From: Bog-473 sp963779735
GTDB taxonomy: Bacteria > Actinomycetota > Acidimicrobiia > Acidimicrobiales > RAAP-2
Direction: 5' to 3'
Length of the DNA: 64,000 nucleotides
NCBI GenBank assembly: GCA_963779735.1
Contig: CAVZZJ010000007.1
Coordinates: 496,001-560,000, forward strand
Under the pieces are notes generated by a model. That model made no database searches. It was not told the origin of the DNA and saw only the letters and a list, made by a program, of their open reading frames with translations. A program made the translations under genes and the position numbers. The number at the start of each line of letters is the position of its first letter. The first letter of the stretch is position 1. Positions 38,655 to 47,228 of the stretch are shown piece after piece.

Positions 38655-40806
38655 ATGACGGCGGACACGGAGGACGTCCTGCGGGGGATCGTGGACTCCA
38701 CCATGCGGGCGGTAGGGTCCCGCGACGCCCTGCTGGCGCTCCGGCCCCGGATGGGCGGCCCCCGAACGGTTTTCTCCGCCGGGCTCACCGAGTCCGAGGC
38801 GGTCGCCATCGCCGACCGCCTGCTCGACGGCGGTCTCGGCGGGAACGAATACGTGGCGGTCGAGGTGACCTCCGCCCTGCGCCACTACGGTGTCCTGTGC
38901 GTCGGCGCTCCCCCTTCGGAGCCACGAGGGGCGCTCGAGACCTACTCCCAGCTCGCCGCCGCCACTCTCGATGCTGCCGACGCCGCTCGAGGAGGCCCGG
39001 CACCAGGCCGCCACGGCCCGCGCGCTCCTGGAGCTCTCCACCTCCCTGGCCGAGATCGTGGGCGCCGAGGAGATGGCCGCCAAGGTGGCGCGAGCGGTGC
39101 CGGACATCATCGACTGCGACCGGGCCGCCGTCTTCCTCGACTCGGGCGACTGGCTGGGCGCGGTCGACGGGGAATATCGGCTGGCGGGCTGGGTCGGATA
39201 CCACGACGAGGCGCTGCGCTACATGCACGCGCGCAACTTCACCGAGAGCTCGGCCGAGTGGATGTCGGACAACGGCATCAAGGTGGTCTTCGGGACGACG
39301 GACCTGGGCGCCGTGGCCACGGTGGGCGCGCCGATCATCGTGAACGGCAGCACGATCGGCCACGTGACGGCCAGCGTGACCACCGGGCCCGAGCGCCTGG
39401 CCGTCACCCCGCACCTGACCGATCGCCTGAAGGGTCTCGCCGCTCAGGCCTCCATCGCCATCTCGAACGCCCGCCTGGTCGATCAGATCCGCTTCCAGGC
39501 CCTGCACGACCCGCTGACCGGTCTGCCGAATCGGACCCTGATCCTCGACCGCGCCGAGCAGATGCTGGCCCGGGCGCGGCGTGGCAACCTGCCCGTCGCC
39601 GTGCTCCTCATCGACCTCGACGGCTTCAAGGACGTCAACGACACGCTCGGGCACGACGTCGGCGACCGGCTCCTGCGGTCCGTCACCGCCCGCCTCACGG
39701 CGACCATGCGGGCGAGCGACAGTGTCGGCCGCCTCGGCGGTGACGAGTTCGTCGTGCTCGTCGACGGCAGCTCCACCGACGACGGCCCCGACCTCGTCTC
39801 CCGGCGTCTGCTCGACTCCCTGCGTGAGCCGTTCGTGGTGGAGGGTGCGGCCGGGAACATGCTCACGCTGACGGCGAGCGTCGGGATCGCCGCCGGGGTG
39901 CGGCCGTCGGCGACCGAGCTGCTGCGCGACGCCGACATCGCCCTGTACGAGGCCAAGGCGGCGGGCAAGGACTGCGTCGTGGTCTTCCGGCCCGAGATGC
40001 ACGCGGCGGTCCAGGACCGCCACCTGCTCGAGTCCGATCTGCGCGACGCCCTCCGCCTGGGGCAGTTCTTCCTCGTCTATCAACCGATCTTCAACCTGGC
40101 GAGCGGGAAGACCATCGGGGTCGAAGCCCTCTTGCGCTGGCGCCATCCCCAACGCGGCGTCGTGCAGCCCAACGCCTTCATCCCCATCCTCGAGGACTCG
40201 GGCATGATCACCGACGTCGGACGCTGGGTTCTGGAGGAGGCGACTCGCCAGGGTATGCGCTGGCACGCCCTCGGGTACGAGCTGGACGTGTCGGTGAACG
40301 TCTCGGCCCGCCAGCTCGAGACCGATCGGCTGATTGAGGACGTCCGGCGGGCCGTCAACCGATCCGGTTTCGACCCCCGTTCGCTCATCCTGGAGATCAC
40401 CGAGACGGCCATCATGGGCAACGTGACCGCCGTGGTACCGCGACTGGCCGCGCTCAAGACCACCGGGGTGCGGGTCGCCATTGACGACTTCGGGACCGGC
40501 TACTCGTCGCTGGCCTACCTCCAGCAGCTCCCTGTCGACACGCTCAAGATCGACCGCACGTTCATCTCTGCCATGTCCGACACGCCCGAGTCCGGAGCGC
40601 TCATCCGCACCATGGTCCAGCTGGGCAAGTCCCTCGGACTCGAGACCCTGGCCGAGGGGATTGAGGAGAGCGGGCAGTACCGGCAGCTCGAACGCGAGGA
40701 GTGCGACAGCGGGCAGGGGTATCTCCTCGCCCGCCCGCTCGAGTGGGCTGCCCTCGAGGAGTTCCTCGCCGAGCAGTCCGGGCCGGAGCCGCCCGTCATC
40801 CCCTGA
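38655..40806 (+). CDS. GAF-GGDEF-EAL cyclic-di-GMP protein, one-base frameshift
   Basis: A cyclic-di-GMP turnover protein read in two frames. ATG 38655 opens a GAF-like region (MTADTEDVLRGIVDS...) that runs to QLAAATLDAADA; the next frame continues LEEARHQAATARALLELSTS and then a second GAF region, a GGDEF domain with the intact RLGGDEF motif, and an EAL domain with VEALLRW and IDDFGTGYSSLAYLQ. Removing one base between 38979 and 38986 gives a single 716-residue protein. Both catalytic motifs are kept, so cyclase and phosphodiesterase activity are both possible. If the break is real, the shorter frame (from about 38890) would make a GAF-GGDEF-EAL protein without the first domain. It ends in an 11-base convergent overlap with pheT. 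Confidence 0.87.
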
Positions 40807-43285
40807 GGACGGCACCGCAGCGCGTCGCCGCGGCCTCGATGCAGCGAGCCCGCAACACGGCGACCTCGTCGTCGGTCAAGGTGTGGTCGAGCGAGCAGAA
40901 GCGCAGGCGGTACGCCAGGCTGCGCACCCCCTCGCCGATGCCCGGTCCTCGGTACACGTCGAAGAGGACCACTGACTCGAGAACGTCGCCCGCCGCCGCT
41001 CTGAGCACGTCGGCGACCTCGTCCGCCCCGACGGCCTCGTCGACCACCAGGGCGAGATCGACGTCCGAGGATGGGAAGCGACTCACGGCCGCGGCCACCG
41101 CCGGGCGCCGGGCGACGACCTCCTCGTCGAAGAGCAGGCCGAGGTCGACCTCGAGCCACCCGATGCGCCGTGCCACCGTGCCCGAGCCGTGGACCTGCGT
41201 GAGCCCGAAATCGACGGCGACGCCGGGATCGATCTCCCCCACCGCGCCGATCTCCCGACCGCCCGGGTGGGCGACCAGCCGGGCCGAACGGGTGGGGTGC
41301 AGGCCCGGGATCGCTTCGTCGCCGGTCGGCGCGACGAGGCGGATCCCGCTCACCCCGAAGGCATCGCCCAGCACGTGCCAGGCCGCGGTGGCGGTGCGGG
41401 CATCGTCGTCCTCGTAGGCGAACACCGCACCCAGAAGCTCACGCTCACCGGGGAGCACCGCCGTCTGCGACCCGCCGGCGCCACTGCGCTCCACGACCCG
41501 TGCCGCACCCTGCTCGGGATGGGAGAACACCACGCCGACCTCGAACAGGCGGATGGACCCCTGGCGGCGCGCCGCGTTGTACGCCAGCGCACCCAGCAGG
41601 CCGGGCATGAGCGTGCGCCGGAGGTACGGCTCCTCGGCGTCGAGGGGGTTGGACACCCGGACGGCCGGACCCCGCAGGCCGACCCGGCGATGGGCGTCTT
41701 CGGAGACGAACGTGTTGGTCCAGCCCTCGGAGGCGCCCATGCCGCACAGCACGCTCTTCGCCAGCCGGCGCGAACGCTGCAGCGTCGTGAGGTGTCCCGG
41801 CTGGGGCCAGGTCGGCGTATGGCGCGGCACGTTGACGTACCCGAACATCCGCGCGATCTCCTCAATCACGTCGTCGAGCCCGTACGGGGCCGGCCGCACG
41901 TCGGGCCGGTTGGTGGGCACCAGGACCGAGACCTGGTCGCCGGCACCCGCCCGGGTCGTGAACCCGATGGGGTCGAGGAGCCCCGCAATGTCACCCGCGG
42001 TGAGCGGCACGCCGATCTGGCGCTGGACGCGGGCGATGGGCAGGTCCAACTCGAAGGGCTCGGGGACCGAGCCCCGGATGTCCAGCATGCCGTCGCGGAC
42101 CGCGAGCGCCGGGACGCTCTCGCCCAGGAGCTGGGTGAAGCGGCGGACCGAGGCGTCGATCCCCCAGGGGTCACAGCCCCGCTCGAAACGGGCCGAGGCC
42201 TCGGTGCGCAGTCCTAGGCGCTTAGAGGTGCGCGCGATGGCCATGGGCGTGAAGTAGGCCGCTTCGAGCAACACCTCGGTGGTCGAATCGGAGATCTCCG
42301 ACGAGGCGCCACCCATGATGCCGGCGATCCCCACCGCGACGTTGTCCGCATCACAGATCAGGCAGTCCTCGCCCGAGTCCAGCGTGCGGGTGACCCCGTC
42401 GAGGGTCTCCAGCCTCTCGTCGGGCTCGGCGCGACGAACGATGAGCCCGCGCCCGCCGAGCCGAGCCAGGTCGTAGGGATGGGTGGGCTGCCCACGCTCG
42501 AGCATCACGTAGTTCGATGCGTCCACCACGTTGTTGATGGGACGCATGCCGGCCAGGGCGAGGCGCTGGGCGATCCACCGCGGAGAGGGACCGACGGCGA
42601 CGTCGGTGAAGACCGACACCGTGAGGCGGGGGCAGAGATCGAGGTCCTCGACGGCGGCGCGTGCCGCGTCGGCGACGGGCCGTCCGCTCGGCTCGGGCGG
42701 AGGCGGCTCGGGCAGGTCGAAGGGAAGGCCCAAACGGGCCGCCAGGTCGCGGGCGACTCCCGCCATGCACCAGGCGTCGGGGCGGTTGCCCTCGACCGTG
42801 ATGTCGAACACGGTGTCCACCTGCAGGCCGAGCGCCTCGGTCAGGGGCGTCCCGGGCGGCGCGGTTACCTCGTCGCCGAGGACGAGCAGCCCTGCGCCGT
42901 CGTCGGAGAGCCCGAGCTCCCGGCCCGAGCACAGCATCCCGTTGGAGAGAACACCGCGCATCTTGCGCCGGCCGATCTCGAACCCCCCGGGCAGCACCGC
43001 ACCCACGGGAGCCAACGGAACCCGGTCCCCAACCTCGAAGTTGAATGCGCCACACACGATGTCGAGGGGCTCCCCCGCGGCCTCCACGACGATCCGACGG
43101 ATCCGGTCGGCTCCCTCTATGGCATGGATCTCGGTCACCAGGCTCACCACGACGTCCTTGAGGCCCTCCCCCACTCGCTCGACGTTCTCGACGACGAGCC
43201 CGAGATCGTCGAGCGCGGCAACCAGCGCCCCGGTGTCGTCGGGGAAGGGGGCGAAGTCGCGAAGCCAGCTGAGTGGGGTGCGCAC
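40796..43285 (-). CDS. pheT: Phenylalanyl-tRNA synthetase beta subunit
   Basis: An 829-residue subunit of the (alpha-beta)2 synthetase. It has the N-terminal tRNA-binding EMAP-like domain (residues 40-150, CGAFNFEVGDRVPLAPVGAV), B3/B4 editing region with NNVVDASNYVMLERGQP near 262, B5, and the C-terminal anticodon-binding FDX-ACB domain (SRFPSSDVDLALVVDE near 740). GTG 43285, four bases after the pheS stop, gives the family N-terminus RTPLSWLRDF. The frame is open upstream but only as a shadow of pheS. Confidence 0.96.
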   Translation of the reverse strand: MRTPLSWLRDFAPFPDDTGALVAALDDLGLVVENVERVGEGLKDVVVSLVTEIHAIEGADRIRRIVVEAAGEPLDIVCGAFNFEVGDRVPLAPVGAVLPGGFEIGRRKMRGVLSNGMLCSGRELGLSDDGAGLLVLGDEVTAPPGTPLTEALGLQVDTVFDITVEGNRPDAWCMAGVARDLAARLGLPFDLPEPPPPEPSGRPVADAARAAVEDLDLCPRLTVSVFTDVAVGPSPRWIAQRLALAGMRPINNVVDASNYVMLERGQPTHPYDLARLGGRGLIVRRAEPDERLETLDGVTRTLDSGEDCLICDADNVAVGIAGIMGGASSEISDSTTEVLLEAAYFTPMAIARTSKRLGLRTEASARFERGCDPWGIDASVRRFTQLLGESVPALAVRDGMLDIRGSVPEPFELDLPIARVQRQIGVPLTAGDIAGLLDPIGFTTRAGAGDQVSVLVPTNRPDVRPAPYGLDDVIEEIARMFGYVNVPRHTPTWPQPGHLTTLQRSRRLAKSVLCGMGASEGWTNTFVSEDAHRRVGLRGPAVRVSNPLDAEEPYLRRTLMPGLLGALAYNAARRQGSIRLFEVGVVFSHPEQGAARVVERSGAGGSQTAVLPGERELLGAVFAYEDDDARTATAAWHVLGDAFGVSGIRLVAPTGDEAIPGLHPTRSARLVAHPGGREIGAVGEIDPGVAVDFGLTQVHGSGTVARRIGWLEVDLGLLFDEEVVARRPAVAAAVSRFPSSDVDLALVVDEAVGADEVADVLRAAAGDVLESVVLFDVYRGPGIGEGVRSLAYRLRFCSLDHTLTDDEVAVLRARCIEAAATRCGAVLRG

Positions 43286-43289
43286 AGAC

Positions 43290-44348
43290 CTAGAACTGAG
43301 ACAGGAATCGGATGTCGTTCTCCATGAAGGAGCGCAGGTCGGGAATCTCGTGCCGCATGAGCGCCAGCCGGTCGATGCCGAAGCCGAAGGCGAACCCCGA
43401 CCACGCCTCGGGGTCGATCCCGACCGCGGCGAAGACGGCCGGATCGACCATCCCGCAGCCGCCGAGCTCCACCCACCCGGTGTTGGAGCACGTGCGGCAA
43501 CCGGCGCCGCCACAGATGGCACAGGTGATCTCGAACTCGGCCGACGGCTCGGTGAACGGGAAGTACGCCGGGCGGAGGCGCGACTGCGCGTCCTCTCCGA
43601 AGTAGGCCGCGGTGAAGGTCTGGATGGTGCCGGCCAGATCGCCGAACGTGATGCCGCGGTCGACCACCAGCCCCTCTATCTGGTTGAAGACGGGCAGATG
43701 GCGGGCGTCGGGCGTATCGAGCCGGAAGCACTTCCCGGGCATGACCGCATGGATCGGCAACGTGCCGTTGCGCACCGCCTCTTCCATCAGGTGGACCTGC
43801 ACGGGGGAGGTGTGGGTACGCAGCAGCACGGTCTCGGGCTCGCCGATGTCCAGGTACATGGTGTCGTACATGCCACGGGCGGGATGGGCCGGGGGCATGT
43901 TCAGCGCCTCGAAGTTGTACCAGTCGGTCTCGGCCTCCGGCCCCTCGGCCACCTCGAACCCCATCCCCACGAACACGTCCTCCAGCTCGTCCCGGGCCTG
44001 GGACACCAGGTGGAGATGGCCGCGCGTCAACGGGGACCTCGCGTGATCGGGGATGACCTCGGTGAGGTCCAGGCGATCCGAGACCAAGAGCTGCACCCGC
44101 TCGCGCTCGGCTAGCGCATCGTGCCGGGCGGCCATCTGCGCCTCGAGGGCCGCCCGGACCTCGTGCAACCGGAGTCCGGCCTCCTTCCGCTGGTCGGGCT
44201 CGAGCGCGGCCAGCGAGCGGTGGGCACCGGCGAGCATGGAGCGCTTGCCGAACAGCTCGACCCCGATCTGGGCCAGCTCCTCGGTGGTGCGCGCCGAGGC
44301 GATGGACGCCTCACCCTCCCTGCGTATCCCCTCGAACTCGGTCACCAT
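43290..44348 (-). CDS. pheS: Phenylalanyl-tRNA synthetase alpha subunit
   Basis: A 352-residue class II synthetase subunit that activates phenylalanine. A coiled-coil N-terminal region (residues 1-85) is followed by the catalytic core with motif 2 (KCFRLDTPDARHLPVFNQIEG near 194) and motif 3 (GFAFGFGIDRLALMRH near 320). ATG 44348 overlaps the trmH-family gene by 7 bases; GTG one codon later is an alternative. It is followed directly by pheT. Confidence 0.96.
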   Translation of the reverse strand: MVTEFEGIRREGEASIASARTTEELAQIGVELFGKRSMLAGAHRSLAALEPDQRKEAGLRLHEVRAALEAQMAARHDALAERERVQLLVSDRLDLTEVIPDHARSPLTRGHLHLVSQARDELEDVFVGMGFEVAEGPEAETDWYNFEALNMPPAHPARGMYDTMYLDIGEPETVLLRTHTSPVQVHLMEEAVRNGTLPIHAVMPGKCFRLDTPDARHLPVFNQIEGLVVDRGITFGDLAGTIQTFTAAYFGEDAQSRLRPAYFPFTEPSAEFEITCAICGGAGCRTCSNTGWVELGGCGMVDPAVFAAVGIDPEAWSGFAFGFGIDRLALMRHEIPDLRSFMENDIRFLSQF

Positions 44349-45139
44349 CGTGATCGTAGATGCCCATCGCCTCGTCGACGCTGGCGCAAGGCCTCGAAGC
44401 ACAGCACCGCGCAGGCCATGCCGACGTTGAGTGACTCGGCCCGCCCCGCCATCGGGATGGCCACCGCACCGCTCAACGAGGCGCGGACGCCCGGCCGCAG
44501 GCCGGCGGCCTCGTTTCCCAGGAAGAGGGCCGTCGGCACCGCCCAGTCGATCTCGGCGTAGTCGTCCCCGTCCCGGACCACCGCGGCCATGGTCCGATAG
44601 CCGCGGGCGGCGAGGGACGTGGCCAGGGCCACCGGGTCGTCCTGGACGCTGAACGGGACGTGGAAGAGGGAACCGGCCGAGGCGCGCACCGTCTTGGGGT
44701 TGTACGGATCCACCGACTCACCACAGAAGACGACGGCCCCCACCCCGGCTGCGTCGGCCGTCCGCAGCACCGTGCCCGCATTGCCCGGATCACGCACGTC
44801 CACCAGCACGACGACGATCGCTTCGACCGCCGGCGTCGGAGCCGGGTCCAGGTCCCCGATCATGGGGAGGACGGTCAACACCGGTTGGGGGGTGACCGTG
44901 TCGGCCACCCGCTCCAGCACGCCGGGAGCGAGATGGAAGAGGCGCGCTCCCGCCCGCAGGGCGTCGTCACACGTCTCCTTGGTGGCCGGGTCCTGCGCCC
45001 CTTCCGGGGCCAGGTAGACCGACTCGACGGCCACCCCGGCTCGGAGCGCCGTACGTAGGAGCTCGGCCCCCTCGGCGACGAAGACGCCCTCCGCCCAGCG
45101 TGCCGATCGTTTCTGCAGCAGCCCCCGCACCCGGCGCAC
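44342..45139 (-). CDS. TrmH/SpoU family RNA 2'-O-methyltransferase
   Basis: A 265-residue SPOUT methyltransferase, probably acting on rRNA or tRNA ribose. The N-terminal ~95 residues form the L30-like RNA-binding region (LLQKRSARWAEGVFVAEGAELL), and the knotted domain carries VLVDVRDPGNAGTVLRTADAAG, LFLGNEAAGL and AIPMAGRAESLNVGMACAV, the three SPOUT motifs. GTG 45139 is the first standard start; the frame continues upstream to a CTG that overlaps the rplT stop as CTGA, adding ten plausible residues. It occupies the place of tsnR in the mycobacterial infC-pheT region. Confidence 0.9.
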   Translation of the reverse strand: MRRVRGLLQKRSARWAEGVFVAEGAELLRTALRAGVAVESVYLAPEGAQDPATKETCDDALRAGARLFHLAPGVLERVADTVTPQPVLTVLPMIGDLDPAPTPAVEAIVVVLVDVRDPGNAGTVLRTADAAGVGAVVFCGESVDPYNPKTVRASAGSLFHVPFSVQDDPVALATSLAARGYRTMAAVVRDGDDYAEIDWAVPTALFLGNEAAGLRPGVRASLSGAVAIPMAGRAESLNVGMACAVLCFEALRQRRRGDGHLRSRW

Positions 45140-45168
45140 CCGGCGGTGCGTGAAGGCCAGCGGTTGGC

Positions 45169-45528
45169 TCAGGAGGAGAGAACCCCCTGCGCAGCCTGCA
45201 CCAGGGCACCGAAGGCGTCGGGGTCGGTCACGGCCAGGTCGGCCAGCACCTTGCGGTCGACCTCAATGCCGGCCAGGTGCAGCCCGTTGATCAGGCGGCT
45301 GTAGCTCATGCCGTGCAACCGGGCGCCCGCATTGATCCGCTGGATCCACAGCTTGCGGAAGTCCCCCTTGCGGGCGCGACGGTCCCGATAGGCGTACTGC
45401 ATCGAGTGCATGAGCTGCTCGTTGGCGGACCGGTAGGTGCGGCTCTTGTTTCCGTAGTACCCCTTCGCCTGTTCGAGAACGGCGCGATGGTGCTTGCGAC
45501 CGTGAACGGATCGCTTGACTCTTGCCAT
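45169..45528 (-). CDS. rplT: 50S ribosomal protein L20
   Basis: 119 residues, standard length. It begins ARVKRSVHGRKHHRAVLEQAKGYYG-like sequence, binds 23S rRNA domain II early in 50S assembly, and in other bacteria represses this operon. Conserved RINAGARLHGMSYSRLINGL near residue 60. ATG 45528 is the family start; a longer frame upstream is not conserved. Confidence 0.98.
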   Translation of the reverse strand: MARVKRSVHGRKHHRAVLEQAKGYYGNKSRTYRSANEQLMHSMQYAYRDRRARKGDFRKLWIQRINAGARLHGMSYSRLINGLHLAGIEVDRKVLADLAVTDPDAFGALVQAAQGVLSS

Positions 45529-45574
45529 GGGGGTCCTTCTCTCCTCTCGTCGTGTCGGGGTGGGGGCCGGCAGA

Positions 45575-45769
45575 TCAGATGCCGAGCATCCTCCGCACCG
45601 CTCTTTCGTCCGCCGGCGCCACATCGGTCTCGCGGCCGAGTCGCCGCGTCCGCACGCTGCTCTTCTTCTCCAGGATGTGGGAGCGAAAGGCCTTGCGCCG
45701 TCGCAACCGACCGGTGCCGGTCACCTTGATCCGCTTGGCGGCACCCCGGTCCGTCTTCATCTTTGGCAT
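45575..45769 (-). CDS. rpmI: 50S ribosomal protein L35
   Basis: A 64-residue basic ribosomal protein with the usual start PKMKTDRGAAKRIKVTGTGR and the KAFRSHILEKKS segment. It lies four bases after infC and 46 bases before rplT, the normal infC-rpmI-rplT order. Confidence 0.97.
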   Translation of the reverse strand: MPKMKTDRGAAKRIKVTGTGRLRRRKAFRSHILEKKSSVRTRRLGRETDVAPADERAVRRMLGI

Positions 45770-45773
45770 TTCG

Positions 45774-46430
45774 TCATCCCTCTTCGGTTGTCTCGGTGAC
45801 GGGCGTGTTGCCGTTCGCCGCGGTCTCTGTCCGAACCGTGTCGGCCTTCTCGCCCCGGTGTTGATTGGCCGACCTGGAGGCGGCGGCCTGGCGGGCCCGC
45901 TTGTCCGGAGCGAGCACCATGATCATGTTGCGGTTGTCGAGCTTGGGCTCGGCCTCAATTTTGGCCACGCCCTCCATCTGCTCGGCGATGCGATCCAGAA
46001 TCCGCTTCCCATGCTCGGGGTGGTAGACCTCCCGCCCACGGAACATGATCGTGATCTTGACCTTGTGCCCTTCGTTAAGGAATTTGGCCACCTGGCGGGT
46101 CTTGGTGTCGAAGTCGCCCGGGCCGATCTTCGGCCGGTACTTCATCTCCTTGATCCCGACGTGGACCGTCTTGCGACGGCTCTCCTTGGCACGCTGTGCC
46201 TCGTCGAACTTGAACTTCCCGAAGTCCATGATCCGGCAGACCGGTGGGTTGGCCATGGGGGCCACCTCCACCAGATCCAGATCGAGCTCCTTGGCGATGG
46301 CGAGCGCCTCGGGCAACGACTTGATGCCTAGCTGCACCCCATCGGGATCCACGAGTCGAACTTCACGGGCACGGATGCGATCGTTGATCCGGTGCTCAGT
46401 TGTTGTTTCAGCGACGATGCGGCACCACAC
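45774..46430 (-). CDS. infC: Translation initiation factor IF-3, possible ATC start
   Basis: IF-3 keeps ribosomal subunits apart and checks the start codon-anticodon pair. The N-domain has HRINDRIRAREVRLVDPDG, the C-domain VKITIMFRGREVYHPEHGKRIL near residue 115. A 40-residue hydrophilic tail rich in Thr/Glu follows. The first standard start is GTG 46430, but its Shine-Dalgarno-like GAGAGG sits one base away. ATC at 46418 (then Val-Ala-Glu) has that same GAGAGG about 11 bases upstream, and infC genes commonly use ATT/ATC starts for autoregulation by IF-3. I give the longer frame and favour ATC as the true start. Confidence 0.93.
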   Translation of the reverse strand: MWCRIVAETTTEHRINDRIRAREVRLVDPDGVQLGIKSLPEALAIAKELDLDLVEVAPMANPPVCRIMDFGKFKFDEAQRAKESRRKTVHVGIKEMKYRPKIGPGDFDTKTRQVAKFLNEGHKVKITIMFRGREVYHPEHGKRILDRIAEQMEGVAKIEAEPKLDNRNMIMVLAPDKRARQAAASRSANQHRGEKADTVRTETAANGNTPVTETTEEG

Positions 46431-46574
46431 CTCTCACTTGGGCCCGCGGTCCTTCCGCAAGCCATTCGGTGGAGCGAGGCCGACCAGCAGGCAGGGCCCG
46501 CGCCGGGAAACCATCGACCTGGCGCACCGCAGGGCTACCCGAGGGCGCACGTGTGGCCAGGTGGAAGCCCGCTC

Positions 46575-46602
46575 GTGGTAGGCCCCGCTTCCATGTAGTC
46601 AA
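46575..46602 (-). promoter_or_regulatory. Candidate promoter of the infC operon
   Basis: On the minus strand TTGACT (46602-46597), a 16-base spacer and TACCAC (46580-46575). This would leave a leader of about 140 bases before infC. The -10 is weak. The leader holds two GGGCCC palindromes (near 46440 and 46495) that could pair with each other; I cannot identify a known ribosomal-protein leader. Confidence 0.4.
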
Positions 46603-46608
46603 GATGCA

Positions 46609-46614
46609 TACAGT
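46609..46614 (+). promoter_or_regulatory. Candidate -10 box, leaderless start of DUF1844 gene
   Basis: TACAGT fits TANNNT and ends six bases before ATG 46621. It sits only a few bases from the divergent infC -35 element, so the two promoters would share this short region. Confidence 0.35.
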
Positions 46615-46620
46615 ACCAGG

Positions 46621-47007
46621 ATGAGCAGCCTTTGGACACCTTCAGGCGAACACTTTCCCGAGAAAGAGGCGGACGGGGGTGATCAGCCTCCCCCGGCACC
46701 CCAGGCCGACATCGACGAGATCCGCCGGCAGCTCGCCAGCACCCCGGCCGAGATCGTGATGGCCAACCACTGCTACGGGATCTTCGAGCTCGCCACGATC
46801 TACCTCTCGCAGACGCCCCCGATGCTGTTCGAGGCACGCCTGGCCATTGACGGGCTCGGTTCGCTCCTCGACGGGCTCAAGGGCCGTCTCGGCGAGGCGG
46901 AGCCCTCACTCTTCGAGGGCCTCTCCCAGGTCCGGCTGGCCTACGTCCAGGTCGAAGGCCACCAGCGGGCGGCGTCGGAGAGCGCCGCCAACGCCGACCA
47001 GAACTAG
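46621..47007 (+). CDS. DUF1844 family protein
   Basis: A 128-residue cytoplasmic protein. After an acidic, Pro-rich head the conserved part is NHCYGIFELATIYLSQTPPMLFEARLAI-type sequence near residues 49-75 and a helical C-terminus (SLFEGLSQVRLAYVQVEG). This fits DUF1844, a family of unknown function that stands divergent from infC in many Actinobacteria. The 3' end overlaps the convergent cold-shock-like gene by 4 bases. Confidence 0.78.
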   Translation: MSSLWTPSGEHFPEKEADGGDQPPPAPQADIDEIRRQLASTPAEIVMANHCYGIFELATIYLSQTPPMLFEARLAIDGLGSLLDGLKGRLGEAEPSLFEGLSQVRLAYVQVEGHQRAASESAANADQN

Positions 47008-47228
47008 AGGCGGACCAGGCCCTGCGCCTCGTAGAGACCCCGGTGTCCGGGGGTCACGACGAAGGCGACGTCGGTGCCCGGGTCGATGCGGCGGGTCCCG
47101 TCGGCGATGGCCGTGGCATGGAACCCGTACTCGGCGCCGTCGGTGCCGATGACCGTGCCCCAGCCCCTGTGGGCGTCAAAGGAGGCGACGCGCCCGACGG
47201 ACGGCCGGCGGGAGGGGGCGGGGCTCAA
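47004..47228 (-). CDS. Cold-shock domain-like protein
   Basis: A 74-residue OB-fold protein resembling the cold-shock domain: GRVASFDAHRGWGTVIGTDG at residues 12-31 takes the place of the family's KWFNxxKGFGFI, and YGFHATAIADGTRRIDPGTDVAFVV the following strands. The RNP1/RNP2 aromatic residues are largely absent, so nucleic acid binding may differ from CspA. Its start overlaps the hisG stop by 4 bases, so it is translated with hisG. A functional link to histidine synthesis is not known to me. Confidence 0.7.
   Translation of the reverse strand: MSPAPSRRPSVGRVASFDAHRGWGTVIGTDGAEYGFHATAIADGTRRIDPGTDVAFVVTPGHRGLYEAQGLVRL

Noticed and set aside
38785..40815. A 676-codon minus-strand frame opposite the GGDEF-EAL gene
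   Set aside because: It is rich in Gly, Arg, His and Gln and has no recognisable domain, while the plus strand carries intact GGDEF and EAL motifs.
46431..46596. A ribosomal-protein leader (L20 type) before infC
   Set aside because: The leader has GC palindromes, but I could not match a known L20 or IF-3 leader structure, so it is only noted under the promoter.
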